The position numbers and the translations under genes are program-made. Below the pieces are notes generated by a model. The model was not told the DNA's origin and made no database searches. It saw nothing but the letters and a program-made list of their open reading frames with translations. This document shows, piece by piece, positions 47,939-59,495 of a stretch of 64,000 nt of DNA (positions are counted from its first letter, which is position 1; each line of letters begins with the position of its first letter). The stretch comes from Combretum micranthum (taxonomy: Eukaryota > Streptophyta > Magnoliopsida > Myrtales > Combretaceae): assembly GCA_024138025.1 (NCBI GenBank), contig JAMXBD010000572.1:1-64000 (forward strand), read 5' to 3'.

Positions 47939-50900
47939 TGTTCCTTCTTGTATTTTATTAATAACTGCTACGTCTTGTTTAATGAGAAACCTTATTTCTT
48001 CTTTTTGACGTTGCGTTGTGCATATATTACTTTTTTACGATTGGCACGGACATCTTTCCCACAAGAACACATTAGTAGTGTATACATCTTTTAATATGGG
48101 CGAAAATCAAATGATGAGGTAGATTTTTCAGTGTCAGACTATCATCCTCCGGATTAGAGTTGTTATAGTAAGCATAAGATGAAGGAGTTAATGAAATATG
48201 TTCTTTCTATATATAAGTTTCTGGAGCACTTCCTTAAGTTTCAGGTTTTGAAATAGGAATATCGGAAAATGAGCAAAAATAGCAACTGAAAGGAAAGTAG
48301 AAGTTTAATTAATAGTTATTTATTCTACTCTTAATAGAAATATATAACATTTGGAGTTTACACTTTTTAAATTAATACCCGAAAATCTGTTTTACTAAAG
48401 AAATATATCACCAATTGAAAAAAAAAAAAAAAAAATGTCATAAGCAAAAAACCAACAATATAAGTGTATTGCGATAAACAAATACATGTGCCCATCCAAA
48501 ACCTCATATTGAAGAAAAACTTAATTTTGTTGAATACAATAAAATACCCGATTATAGTTAGAATAACAAACAATGCAATATTGCCGTCTTAAAATTTGAA
48601 CTAACTAAGACTTCGGCCAACAAATATACATATGCTACCAAGTATACTGAAAGAGATTCATGATCCCAACATCTACCTAATTCCGATTTTCCCACTAATA
48701 TCTAAACTAACTCCCCAGCCACTTCGCTAGAACCCTGTGCAAAGGTATTTCATAGCACTTAGTGTATGATTGAAGTTTCGTCCAATGACCCGACCTGTGT
48801 CATAATATAGCTAGTTAGTTGAAAATCCACGAAATTATATATAGACAGCCATTTAATACCAAAACTACAAGCCAGTTAATTTTAGATACCAATCCTACGG
48901 TAGTCCACACAGCGCCTAGTCCATGAGCTAGTGTACTCCAAATGGCTTCTAGTCACAATGCAAGTACAAGAACAAATAACAAAATAGTTGTTAAATTCCA
49001 GTTTCTCCATTTCTATGTAATTGTTAAATTCAGCTTATATAATTCAACAAGCACAAAAAATACACTATTGTTCAGCTTCCTCACTTGCTCGCAAACTTTG
49101 GTTGCTGTGTTATTCACCCAATTTATATCCTATAAATTTGTTAAGTTGTTTAATCTAAATATCAAATCATTTTAATTTATTCTTTGAATATTAAGGTATA
49201 AGAAATAATATCATAATATTAATAAGCGGAATAAAATTAGTAGATAATTAATCAACAGACCTTAAAAACCTAATTCGGACTGAAAAACATAATATGGTCG
49301 ACCTATTCCACGATTTTGGTTATGCTGGCCCGCTTCTATTTCAAGTTTTCATCATTCCATGCGTTGGGCATTCTAACTCTAACTTCTTTTGTTAGTTAAG
49401 CATCTTATAATTTGTTTCCACTATATAATTAATTATGGTTCTTTTAACTTATTATTAAATCTTGGGTTTTACACTAATATTTTTCCGGTTTGAATTTCCA
49501 AAAAATTTTTATGCAAATTCTATATTACTTTAATTGTCTCTATCAATCATGCCTGAAGATAAACGTGCAACTACCCGGCTATATTTTCCCTTGGAGCACG
49601 AGCATGCAAAGCTAAAAAAAATACTAAAAACCATATTAACTTTTAATTTTATAAAATCTTTATAATCACTCAAGTATATATCTATCCATACAATCACTAA
49701 TCGTGAAAATTATCCGAAACCTAACATATTAAAGTTTAGGAAAACTCAAATGCAATTTTTTTCCCAACTATGAAGTCCTAACTTCATATTGAACTTGCGT
49801 CTTTGCTTGTCTAGCGCTCGAGTTATCATGAAGCCGATCCTAGTAATAATGCAATCAGTACTTTATACCCTTTCTACCTCAAATGGTTAAATCCCGAGTG
49901 ACCTATCAAACCCAACATTAAGATACTGCAAACACATCGAGACGTCACACCGTAAACAAGCCTAAATATATATACTATATAGCATACATACGATCATCAA
50001 AGAGAAATAGACAAGAAACTTTATCACTTATCTTCTAAATCATGTAATTCTTAGAGCGAAACACATAACATGGATCCAAAGATCTTAATATATATAACGA
50101 TCGATAAATTTGAAAATTTCAAAACCTCATTGTAATGATGAATTTGAAGATTCCCAGAGCTCATGATATGACAAATCTAAAGATCCAAGTCCTTATAAAT
50201 AAGTGAATCCTGAAATGACAACAACTCAATAATATAACGATTAATTTATATAATGAGACCTCATATGCAATGACAAATCCAAAAATTTCATAACCTCAAT
50301 ATAATATTCAAGATCTCATAATTTATTAATTAATCAACCAACTCAAATCTCCACAAGCAATGAACACCGGTTACAAAATAGTTACATTAATATTCTAAAT
50401 CTAGGCGCACAACCAATAAACAACCGTTACGTACATGGAATCTGCTTAGATGATTATTATTCACTCCGACTCAAAGTTCCTAATTATAAAACATGGATTA
50501 GTCATGTTTGTACAGTAAAACCTAATTCCTTATATCTAATTTGGTTTCTCATTATCTAACTTTGTAGAAATTTATATTAGACCAAAAAGAGGGTTCTACT
50601 ACTCCTCTTAAGATTATTTGGTTGACTTAGGTTAGGCCTTAGGTTCATCCTACCAATCCTAACTCAATTTTGTCATCTTCCTTTACACTAGAAACCCTCA
50701 ACCAATCATGATGCAATGATTGACGCGAAATTGAATTAGGGTATATTATAAGACATTGATTTGCACACGAATACTCGAATTATGATCTTTAATACCTATT
50801 GATTCTAAGAATTCATAAGTTGTTGGCATAGAAAATCAAAACGTTATGTAAAAATTTGAAATTTGGAAAAGAAAGAGCAATGATGGCTCTGAAATTTTTA

Positions 50901-51249
50901 CTGAAAAATATGATGATTGACTGTCTGTTTACCTTATGCCAAACAATATAAGCAGACTTAAAGCTACCAAAAATAGAAATCTAAAAAAATTTGTAACAAA
51001 TAGAAAAGTCTTAAAACTTAAGGACACAAAATATATAAAAACAAGAATAAAATGCCAATGGCATATAAAACTGAAGTGTATATAATAAGTAATTATGAAA
51101 CTAAAGCTTCCCATAAATATAAAAATTGTTTGTTTGAAGGCTTAAATAAAGGAATTTACCCTAAAAGTAACGTAGCTCACATCCTGAAAGGAGTGACTTC
51201 TTCCCATTAACCCATTTCTTTCAAGATAAGGACCTATATTTATAGAACT
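47939..51249. other. AT-rich intergenic DNA
   Basis: No gene recognised. Open frames of 60-77 codons (48367-48573 minus, 48942-49175 plus, 50929-51114 minus) look random. A degenerate tandem repeat lies at about 50088-50330. Confidence 0.55.
50088..50330. repeat. Degenerate tandem repeat
   Basis: Phrases such as ATAACGAT, AATTTCAAAACCTCAT, AATGATGAATTTGAAGATT and AATGACAAATCCAAAAATTT recur in similar order at irregular 40-65 bp steps. It may be an aged minisatellite. Confidence 0.4.
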
Positions 51250-51269
51250 GCTATTGGCTGGTCTTTATT

Positions 51270-51569
51270 CTACTTTCTCAGGTATTTACTTGCCACTTCT
51301 TCCTCTTCATCATTCTCCCCAGGGTGGACAGAATTCGCCCTTGAATTCTCGTCATCTGAACCATCTCCAGTGTAAGGAATGAGATATTTTACATTAAATA
51401 TATCATTAGTTCAAAAGTGGCTAGGTAGTTTCAATCTATATGCAATAGGGTTATATTTCTCAGTAACCACAATCGACCCAATCTTCTTAGTTGAAAGTTT
51501 AGTGCATACTCCTATAGGAAATCAATCCTCTATCATAATAATCCATACAAAATCCCCTACAACAAATTC
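51270..51569 (-). pseudogene. pol: Integrase C-terminal tail of the minus-strand gypsy
   Basis: The minus strand shows GDFVWIIM, FPIGVCTKLSTKKIGSIVV, then NPIAYRLKLPSHF, IFNVKYLIPYTGDGSDDENSR and a Glu-rich end. This is the classic end of a plant gypsy integrase, where it contacts DNA. A few stops interrupt it. Confidence 0.75.
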
Positions 51570-52340
51570 CTAATTACTCCATTTCCTATTAATACTCTCT
51601 TTGTCTACTTCCTTTCCTACCATGTCAGAAATAGTTTTTGCATCCCGTAGTTCTTCTTCAAATCCAGCCATAGACAACATACTATTGCTACTACTTTGTT
51701 TCATAGTTTTGGACTCAGCGATCTCTTTATTAGGAATTAACACAATTTTTACTCTCTCATGCATATATTTATAAGTATTAGCTCTACCACCATGCGTTAT
51801 ATTCCTATCATACAGCCATAGCCTCCCTAACAGTAAGTAGGAAGTATCCATTGCAACTACATTACATCATACAAAAATCTTTATATACAGAGCCTATAGA
51901 AAATAAAACCAGTACCATTTAGAAACAGTTGCCTCAGTTCCCTTCTTCAACCATGCCAGCTTGTACGGCTTAGGGTGCAGCTTAGGTTTAATGCCTAACT
52001 TCTATATAGCCTCTATTGATTTAGTGTTCTCATAGCTACTAGAATCCACTATGAACCTACACACATTACCCTGAATTGTACAGGTAGACCGAAAGATGTT
52101 TATTCTCAACCAATCTTCCTCAATAGCTTTAAGAGTCATACAAGACCTCCTCACCACTAAAGCTCCCTTTCCATCTCCAATCAGAATCTCGTCTTTGACA
52201 AATTCTGTATCAAAAACTAGGCCTCCATCACCAACAGCCTCAAAAATAGCCTCATCTTCCTTTTCTTTATAATAAAAAATAAGGTTTTCATAAGTACAAA
52301 GTACCCTTTTTTTTCTATTTTTTTGCACTCCAACTCCCAA
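51570..52340 (-). pseudogene. pol: Protease region of the minus-strand gypsy
   Basis: Blocks: VVRRSCMTLKAIEEDWLR, NIFRSTCTI, CRFIVDSSSYEN, then KPYKLAWLKKG and DTSYLLLGRLWLYDRN..HGGRANTYK. These match the plant gypsy protease and its flanks. The catalytic Asp-Ser-Gly is Asp-Ser-Ser (near 52060), so it is inactive as written. Frame changes occur near 52000 and 51880. Confidence 0.75.
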
Positions 52341-52870
52341 TGACCCTCCTCACCATGCTTGAAGCATTTTGATCTTGCTAGTGCTAACATCACTAGCATT
52401 AGGTTTAATAAAATGACTAGGGATATTATTTTTTGTGCCCCTACTCCCGGCATGAACCATTTCGCCACTACTGTTACCACTCCCGCTACTGAACACAACA
52501 CTACTAGTGAAACTACTTCCTGATCAACTCTACTATTTCTCTACAGTCAATGCTCTCTGGTATGCAACAGATACACTCACAGGATCAAATAATTAATAGT
52601 ATCCATAATCTACAGCTTCAACCCTCCAATGTACCTCATAACTAATTGATCCTCCGTCTCTTGATTCTCATTTCTAGCTACTAATTGATAAAATTTAGAA
52701 TTGTACTCACCAACTGACCTATTTTCCTGTTTCAGATTTTGTAGCCTTTGATAATGATGCACTAGAAATTGTAGGGCAAGAATGCTGCTTCCAGATGGTT
52801 CTTCATCTTTTTCTATGAGGTGATTCTAGATTTTCCCAATCTATGTCAGGTCAATTTTGTCTACTACCAC
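52325..52870 (-). pseudogene. gag: Gag of the minus-strand gypsy
   Basis: The minus strand shows QRLQNLKQENRSVGEYNSKF and DQLVMRYIGGLK, typical of retrotransposon gag, then a knuckle CFKHGEEGHWELEC (52366-52325) in which the second Cys is replaced by His. The N-terminal part is not clear, and frame breaks are present. Confidence 0.72.
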
Positions 52871-53339
52871 TATGTTGTGGCCCTATCACGGAGTCAAGTT
52901 GCCATTAATTGCACTCGTTTTTCCTCGGACACACTCCTAAATTCCAAGATTTCCTCCAATGTAGCCAATCAATCTAAGAATTCCTCTAGTTGCAGACTGC
53001 CATGAAATTCTAGAATCTTGATCTTCATACCCAACTTCCATTCTCTCTAATCTCCTTCCACAACACGAAGTCTACCATGCCTACGTGGAACCTCTTCATG
53101 CTGCTCTTATTCCTTAATAGAAGAGGAGTCATCCTCTGTCTCATCAGCATCTAACATTGGATTAGGGTTTTTTGCACGTCTAAGGTTGATGTTTTGATTC
53201 TTATTAGCTGATAAGATCATATTTTATACAAATCTTGATGATCAAAAGAGCTAGAATGGATATTTGTTTTGATTAAATTTTATGTTTCAGGACTAATTTG
53301 GATAAAGAAATCAAAACAAGAGAATTGAATTGAAAAGAG

Positions 53340-53880
53340 GAAAAATTGAAGTCAAGGCCGACAATTCACCATTCAAAGCCGCCGGCATTCAGACGGTTTA
53401 CATCCAAGGCTGTTGCAGCACTGCCAGCTTTGCCCAGCTTAAATTCAAACAACACTCAAAGCCGCCTCAAAGCTACCGGGTAGAAGATGAAGCAGCCAAC
53501 GTACATGAAGGCCGGCAGCCAAAAAATGAAACATCACCAGCTTTGAAGGAGTTACATTAAAAGCCGGCACTTAAGCCGTTGGCCTTGAGGCAGCGTACAT
53601 CATAGATTTGAAGCTACATGAAGATATCCAACGCTTGAAGGAAATTGAAGAGACAAATCTGTTGGAGTGTCTACGCCGGCTTTGGGACGGCGTTCGTTAT
53701 AAATCAGCCCAACTCTTCATTTCTGACAATATACGCCGGCTAGATCTACATCTAAGCCGCCGGCGTAGGAGCGGCCTACATTGTAACTGATATTGAAGGC
53801 TGCCAGTGCACTGCTTGCGCAAAGGACAATTTGAAGATACGCCGCCTAAAAGCTGCCGGCGTAAGATCCATAACGGTCGA
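53340..53880 (+). repeat. GCCGGC-rich repeat block inside the Athila LTR
   Basis: Irregular repeats of AAAGCCGCCGGC, AAGGCCGGCAG and CGCCGGCTTTG-type words stand out in AT-rich surroundings. Related wording recurs at 60945-61420, between pol and the 3' ORF. Open frames across it on both strands are not genes. Confidence 0.75.
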
Positions 53881-53930
53881 CGTACATTGTGAAACAGCAA
53901 AGTTCATTTAATGTTTGCACGAAATTTTTC

Positions 53931-53942
53931 CTATAAATAGGG
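53931..53942 (+). promoter_or_regulatory. Putative TATA box of the Athila LTR
   Basis: CTATAAATAGGG is a good plant TATA match. It lies downstream of the GCCGGC block, leaving about 1.05 kb for R and U5. Confidence 0.6.
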
Positions 53943-55002
53943 GGTCTCCTCCTCACTTTGAGAATCATCCAAGTATCCAGTAATCCAAGCATACATTCCA
54001 CAATCCAAGTAGCTCTAAAATACTTAGAACTAGGCATTTCATAGAGATTTTTGAAGAGATATTTGAAGTTATACAAGAAGTTGCAAGTGAAGCTTTGATA
54101 TTTTGAATTGGTGATTTCTAATCTTATTTCTTTTATGCAATTCATATATCTGAATAGTTCGATCATAATGAAATCATTTGCAATTTTTTGTCTGATTTTT
54201 GAATCATCATCCATGAGTAGCTAAATTCTTTTTGTGGGAAGTTGATGAAACTTTAAACATGTTAAAATGATTTTTGAATTCATGTTATAAGATAGTTAGA
54301 ATCATGAAATATTCATATTGAATTCTGATTATTCATCATTCTTTTGGTATATAAGAATTCTAGTAACTCGGAAGGGAAATTAGGGTTCATATGAGTTCAT
54401 AAATTAAGATTAAATTACAATTGCAGAAGCGGCGTAGTTTAATCTAGTTTAGAAATTGTCCATGAATATTAATGCAATGTTTTATATTGATTTCTCACTA
54501 AGGAATTAGGAGATGTTAATATAAAGTATTAGACAATTATAGAATCGGAAGATTTATAATTGTAATTTTGATTCCACTAATAATTTATTTAGCGGAAGTT
54601 ATTGAATTGTTTTGTGGTTTAAAAAGGTTTTCAAACTCTGTTTTTAAATCTTGACAATTTCTTATGAATGTTCATGAATCTAATTATCATTATAACATGA
54701 GTTCAAGTTGATTGGCAATAGTTTAAAGTGGATTCTGCTCCTTCCCACATTTTTCCTCCATATCCCTCTCTTTAAAAAGCTCATTACATTCATATAGATA
54801 ATTAATTAGATAATTTAGTTTAATCTAATCATCTTAAAAAGATCAATTACCTAGATATTAGTATTAGTTGATAATTGTATAGTAGTTAGTAAATCTCTAT
54901 GGGATCGACACTTTATTCATGCTATATTACAATAGAAGGCCTAGTACGCTTGCTAGAAAGATGCTTTAAAATTCAATTACTAAAACAACACATCAAGTTT
55001 TC

Positions 55003-55020
55003 TGGCACCGTTGCCGGGGA
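55003..55020 (+). promoter_or_regulatory. Primer-binding site, tRNA-Asp type
   Basis: TGGCACCGTTGCCGGGGA matches the Athila primer site TGGCGCCGTTGCCGGGGA (3' end of Asp tRNA) with one change. It starts seven bases after the LTR end. Confidence 0.9.
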
Positions 55021-55080
55021 TCTATTAATATTAGACTAACTTCAGCTTTGCTAGTAGTTTAGGTTTGAATTTAGTTTGAA

Positions 55081-55102
55081 ATTTTTCCTTTTCTCTTTGC
55101 AG
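55081..55102 (+). promoter_or_regulatory. Splice-acceptor-like site before gag
   Basis: A pyrimidine-rich run ending CTTTTCTCTTTGCAG lies just upstream of the first gag ATG (55108). It looks like a plant 3' splice site. No matching donor was proved. Confidence 0.45.
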
Positions 55103-55107
55103 GTTTT

Positions 55108-56940
55108 ATGCGAAGAAGTAGAAGTGCTGAAATTCTACCTTTAGATCCTGAAATATAAAGAACCTTGCGTCAACAGAGAAGAAGGAACCAAAGAAGAGGA
55201 GCAATGGCAGAAAATCAAGAAAACAATGATAACAACAACCAGTTGCAACCAGCTGCTCCCACTCCAAGGGCAATTCGAGATTATACAGTGCCTACTATTT
55301 AAGATCCTGCCATACGAATGCCCACTGTGGAGGCCAACAACTTTGAGCTTAAACCGTCATTGATTCAAATGGTTGAGTCACATCAATTTGGAGGATATCC
55401 AAATGAGACGCTAGATGAACACCTTGCTAAATTTCTTCAATACACCAACACTGTCAAACTTAATGGTGTAAGAAACGAAGTCATCCGACTTCAGCTTTTC
55501 CCTTTTTCTCTTAGGGATAAAGCCTTGGCATGGTACAATTCCCAACCTCCAGATTCGATCACTACATGGGCTAATTTGACAAAGAAGTTTCTGAAGAGAT
55601 TTTTCCCTCCAGCAAGAACCGCTAGGTTAAGAAATGAAATTTCCAACTTCACCAAATTCCCTAGAGAATCATTATATGATGCTTGGGAAAGATTCAAAGA
55701 GGCGGTCAGAAAATGCCACACCACGGTTTACCCGATAATCTACTAATTGAAAATTTCTACCTCAGTCTTGATGAAGCTTTAAGATCATTAGTAGATGCTA
55801 CATCAGGTGGATCACTGATGGTGTGAGTCACATGGTTGAGTCACATCAATTTGGAGAATATCCAAATGAGACGCCAGATGAACACCTTGCTAAATTTCTT
55901 CAATACACCAACACTGTCAAACTTAATGGTGTAAGAAATGAAGTCATTCGACTTCAACTTTTCCCTTTTTCTCTTAGGGATAAAGCCTTAGCATGGTACA
56001 ATTCCCAACCTCCAGATTCGATCACTACATGGGCTGATTTGACAAAGAAGTTTCTGAAGAGATTTTTCCCTCCAGCAAGAACCGCTAGGTTAAGAAATGA
56101 AATTTCCAACTTCACCAAATTCCCTGGAGAATCATTATATGATGCTTGGGAAAGATTCAAAGAGGCGGTCAGAAAATGTCCACACCATGGTTTACCCGAT
56201 AATCTACTAATTGAAAATTTCTACCTCAGTCTTGATGAAGCTTTAAGGTCATTAGTAGATGCTACATCGGGCGGATCACTGATGGGAAAACATATGAGGA
56301 AGCTAGTGAGATTATTGAAGAATTAGCTTCGCTGCTCATAATTGGAGTTGTGAAAGAACAAGATAAAGTAGCATTTGGAAGACAAAGAAGATATATCACA
56401 ACTCAAGGCTCAAATGGCTACCCTCATCACTCAAGTAAGTAAACTCACAACTACAAATACTTCCAATAAAAAACAACAAGTGTTTTGTTGTGAGATTTGC
56501 TCAGGACCACACTCCTCTTTTGAGTGTCGCATGGATCATCTTCAAATGACGAGCAGCTTAATTATGTGGGAAATTTCCAAAAGGGCAATTTTGGAAACAC
56601 ATATCATCCGAATATGCGAAATCATCCAATTTCATATCGGAATGATGCCAATGTTCTAAAGCCACCACCTGGTTTTCAAGGACAAGGATTGTGAGAAATG
56701 CCCACCTCAACAGCAAATTCAACATCCACTGATGCATTACTGAGGGATTTCATTGTTACCACAACAAACTCACTCAACAATCAGAATGCAATCATTCAAG
56801 ATTTGCAAGGGAAGCTCCATCAACTTGCACAACAAGTGAGTAATAGACCATCTGGGTCTTTACCAAGCAACACGGAGGAGAATCCCAAGTCTGTAAATGC
56901 AATCACTGAGAAGTGGAAAGGAGATTGCTCCAGTTGAGGA
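55108..56940 (+). pseudogene. gag: Athila gag, with internal duplication and stops
   Basis: The start ATG at 55108 opens an Arg-rich N-terminus. In-frame TAA codons lie near 55156 and 55301. The gag domain follows (NFELKPSLIQMV, HLAKFLQYTNTVK, FPFSLRDKALAWYNS, FFPPARTARLRNEI, YDAWERFKEAVRKCP). This domain is present twice: 55371-55821 and 55834-56284. Downstream are Gln-rich sequence, a knuckle-like CEICSGPHSSFEC (near 56495-56533), and a low-complexity C-terminus with QDLQGKLHQLAQQV near 56800. Copy 1 of the duplicated part has a one-base deletion, and copy 2 is open to 56326. Confidence 0.87.
55371..56284 (+). repeat. 463-bp tandem duplication within Athila gag
   Basis: Two direct copies (55371-55821 and 55834-56284) are almost identical, with a period of 463 bp. 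The period is not a multiple of three, so the duplication itself shifts the frame. Copies differ by a handful of substitutions and one indel, so it is recent compared with the element. Confidence 0.92.
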
Positions 56941-57039
56941 GACTATCAAAGATAAAAGATCAAGAGGAAATTCCACCACAAAACAACAAAGGGAAACGAA
57001 AGGTGGAGGAAACTATTCAAAAACCACCTGAGGTGAAAT

Positions 57040-57760
57040 CATATGTTCCTCCCGTCCTTTTCCAGGAAGATTAAAGCAACAAAAGCTTGATGAGCAATTT
57101 TCAAAATTCCTGGATGTTTTCAAAAAGCTGCACATCAACATTCCATTCTTAGAAGTAATTCAAGGAATGCCTTCCTATGCCAAATTCATCAAAGAATTGC
57201 TGTCTAACAAGAGGAAGATTGATGGAAATGTGATACTCACTGGAGAATGTTCCATGATCCTACAGAAACAAACACCCAGTCTGCCCACTAACTCCGAGAT
57301 CAGGGAAGTTTTACTGTTCCTTGCACCATTGGTGATTGTTATTTTGATAAAGTTTTAATTGATTCTGGTGCAAGTATCAACTTAATGCCTTCATCGTATT
57401 TAAAAAACTAGGACTTGGAGATTGCAAAGATACACATGTAACTTTGCAACTTGCTGATAGAAGTGTAAAATACCCTAGGGGTATTGTGGAAAATGTCCTA
57501 GTTAAAGTTGACAAATTCTTTTTCCCTGTGGATTTTGTAGTGCTAGACATGGATGAAGATAGGGAAGTTCCCATGATCTTGGGCAGACCGTTCCTTGCAA
57601 CAGGAAAAGCACTAATTGATGTGGAACAAGGGCAGCTTACATTACGGGTGATGGATGAACAGGTTACTTTCAATGTCTATGAGGCAATGAAGAAATTTGA
57701 TGATATGATGCCTGTTACACCATCAATACCATTGATGAGCTGGTTTCTGATCACTTGAGG
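57040..57760 (+). pseudogene. pol: Athila protease region
   Basis: Starts with the Athila-type stretch LKQQKLDEQFSKFLDVFKKL and PFLEVIQGMPSYAKFIKELL (near 57060-57200). The aspartic protease follows: FTVPCTIGDCYFDKVLIDSGASINLMP near 57310-57390, split here by a frame change, with an intact Asp-Ser-Gly. Then LGRPFLATG..LIDVEQGQLTLR lies in the open frame 57444-57758. It would release gag and pol products. At least two frame breaks. Confidence 0.85.
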
Positions 57761-57908
57761 AACAAACTGGTGTGGAGACTATGGAGTCCGTCTTGAGAGA
57801 CGTGGACAATTGGAGTGATGAAGAGGAAGAAGAAATGGAAGATGTACCAATGATCAAAACCAGATATTATGAATCTTTGGGTACAAATGAGCAAAGCAAG
57901 TTCCGTCT

Positions 57909-59036
57909 TTGATGCAGCCACCGACCTTGGAACTGAAACCACTTCCTGACCATCTGAAGTATGCTTTTCTTGGAATTGGCGATACTTTGCCAATCATCAT
58001 TTCATCTGCATTGACAGATAGACAAGAACAACAGTTGATTGAAGTGTTGAAAAAGCACAAAGAAGCAATCGGATGGACCATTGCTGATATAAGGGTATTA
58101 GCCCTATGATTTGCACTCACAAAATCCTTATGGAAGCTGAGTGTAAACCTACAGTTCAACCACAAAGGAGACTTAACCCGACACTTAAAGATGTTGTCAA
58201 GAAAGAAGTTTTGAAGCTGCTTGACGCAGGTATCATCTATCCTATCTCTGATAGTAAATGGGTTAGTCCGGTTCAAGTAGTGCCAAAGAAAGGTGGTATG
58301 ACTGTAGTGAAGAATGAGCAAAATGAATTGATTCCTACTCGTACTGTGACTGGGTGGAGAGTTTGTATTGATTACAGGAAGTTGAATGATGCCACTCGAA
58401 AGGATCACTTTCCACTTCCCTTCATTGATCAGATGTTGGAGAAACTTGCAGGGCATGATTATTACTGTTTTCTTGATGGATATTCTGGATACAATCAGAT
58501 TTCTATTGCACCCGATGATCAAGAGAAAACAACATTCACTTGTCCTTATGGCACATTTGCCTTTAGGAGAATGCCCTTTGGACTTTGCAATGCACCTGCT
58601 ACATTTCAGAGGTGTATGATGGCTATATTCTCAGATATGCTTGAGAATTTTATCGAGATTTCATGGATGATTTTTCAGTCTTTGGAAAGTCATTCGATCT
58701 TTGTCTTGAGAATTTAGCCTCGGTTCTACAAAGATGCAAAGATACCAATCTGATCCTGAATTGGGAAAAATGCCACTTATGGTTAGAGAAGGGATAGTGT
58801 TGGGTCACAAAATTTCTGCGAGAGGAATTGAAGTGGATAAAGCCAAAGTGGAGATTATTGAGAAGTTACCACCACCCACGACTGTTAAAGGAGTCAGAAG
58901 TTTTCTTGGACATGCTGGCTTCTACAGACGATTCATCAAGGACTTCTCCAAAATTTCCAACCTCTTTGCAACCTTCTGGAAAAAGATGCGGTGTTCAATT
59001 TTGATGACAAATGTCTGCAGGCATTCAATTTATTAA
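57909..59036 (+). pseudogene. pol: Athila reverse transcriptase
   Basis: The linker LELKPLPDHLKYAFLG (57909-58109) leads to RT (58106-58717) with VSPVQVVPKKGG, GWRVCIDYRKLNDATRKDHFPLPF, YCFLDGYSGYNQI and RRMPFGLCNAPATFQRCM blocks. The active site FMDDFSV lies near 58660-58680 but is in another frame from the preceding block. The thumb (LGHKISARGIEVDKAKVE, VKGVRSFLGHAGFYRRFIKDFS) is in 58734-59036. Frame changes near 58090, 58655 and 58975 break the polyprotein. Confidence 0.9.
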
Positions 59037-59057
59037 AGGAAAAGCTCATTTACACCA

Positions 59058-59460
59058 GTGATCATTGCGCCAGACTGGGAGCTTCCTTTCGAACTCATGT
59101 GTGATGCCAGCGACTTTGCAGTTGGAGCGGTACTTGGTCAGAGACGAGGTAAGATCTTTCATGTTATATACTATGCAAGTAGAACACTAAATGAGGCCCA
59201 GAGAAATTATGCCACTACTGAGAAAGAGCTTTTAGCTGTTATCTTTGCATGTGATAAATTTAGGCCTTATCTGATAGGTTCTAAAGTTGTAGTATACACT
59301 GACCATGCAGCTCTCAAGTATTTGTTTGCTAAAGCTGATGCAAAACCTAGGTTGATTAGATGGGTTTTTACTGCAAGAATTTGATCTTGAAATTAAAGAT
59401 AAAAAGGGAACTGAAAATGTTATTGCTGACCATTTGTCTAGACTTGAATCTGATAGTCTC
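59058..59460 (+). pseudogene. pol: Athila RNase H
   Basis: [40 protein letters not shown] and [16 protein letters not shown] blocks give the catalytic Asp, Glu and Asp. The frame changes near 59375, after which the linker to integrase (KKGTENVIADHLSRLE) continues to about 59460. It removes RNA from the hybrid during replication. Confidence 0.88.
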
Positions 59461-59495
59461 GACATTCCCATCAATGAAAGTTCCCTGATGAACAA

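Larger units (their letters stand above)
51250..53186 (-). mobile_element. Minus-strand Ty3/gypsy chromovirus fragment with an internal deletion
   Basis: On the minus strand, from high to low coordinate, one reads gag (53100-52330), protease (52330-51600), and then, at about 51570, a jump to the integrase C-terminal region (51569-51270). RT, RNase H, and the integrase zinc and catalytic core are absent. The Athila 5' LTR starts at 53187, so the upstream part has been separated or lost. No LTR of this element was identified. Confidence 0.78.
53187..54995 (+). repeat. 5' LTR of the Athila element
   Basis: Starts TGATGTTTTGATTC and ends AACACATCA, so the ends are TGATG/CATCA inverted. The length of 1809 bp fits the lineage. 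A TATA-like CCTATAAATAGGGGG lies near 53930-53945. Between 53340 and 53880 it carries a GC-rich block of repeated GCCGGC words. The left end is set by the inverted terminus and the break with the gypsy fragment; the 3' LTR is not available for comparison. Confidence 0.8.

Noticed and set aside
57854..58522. 222-codon minus-strand frame
   Set aside because: It is the antisense of the Athila RT, which shows clear RT motifs on the plus strand.
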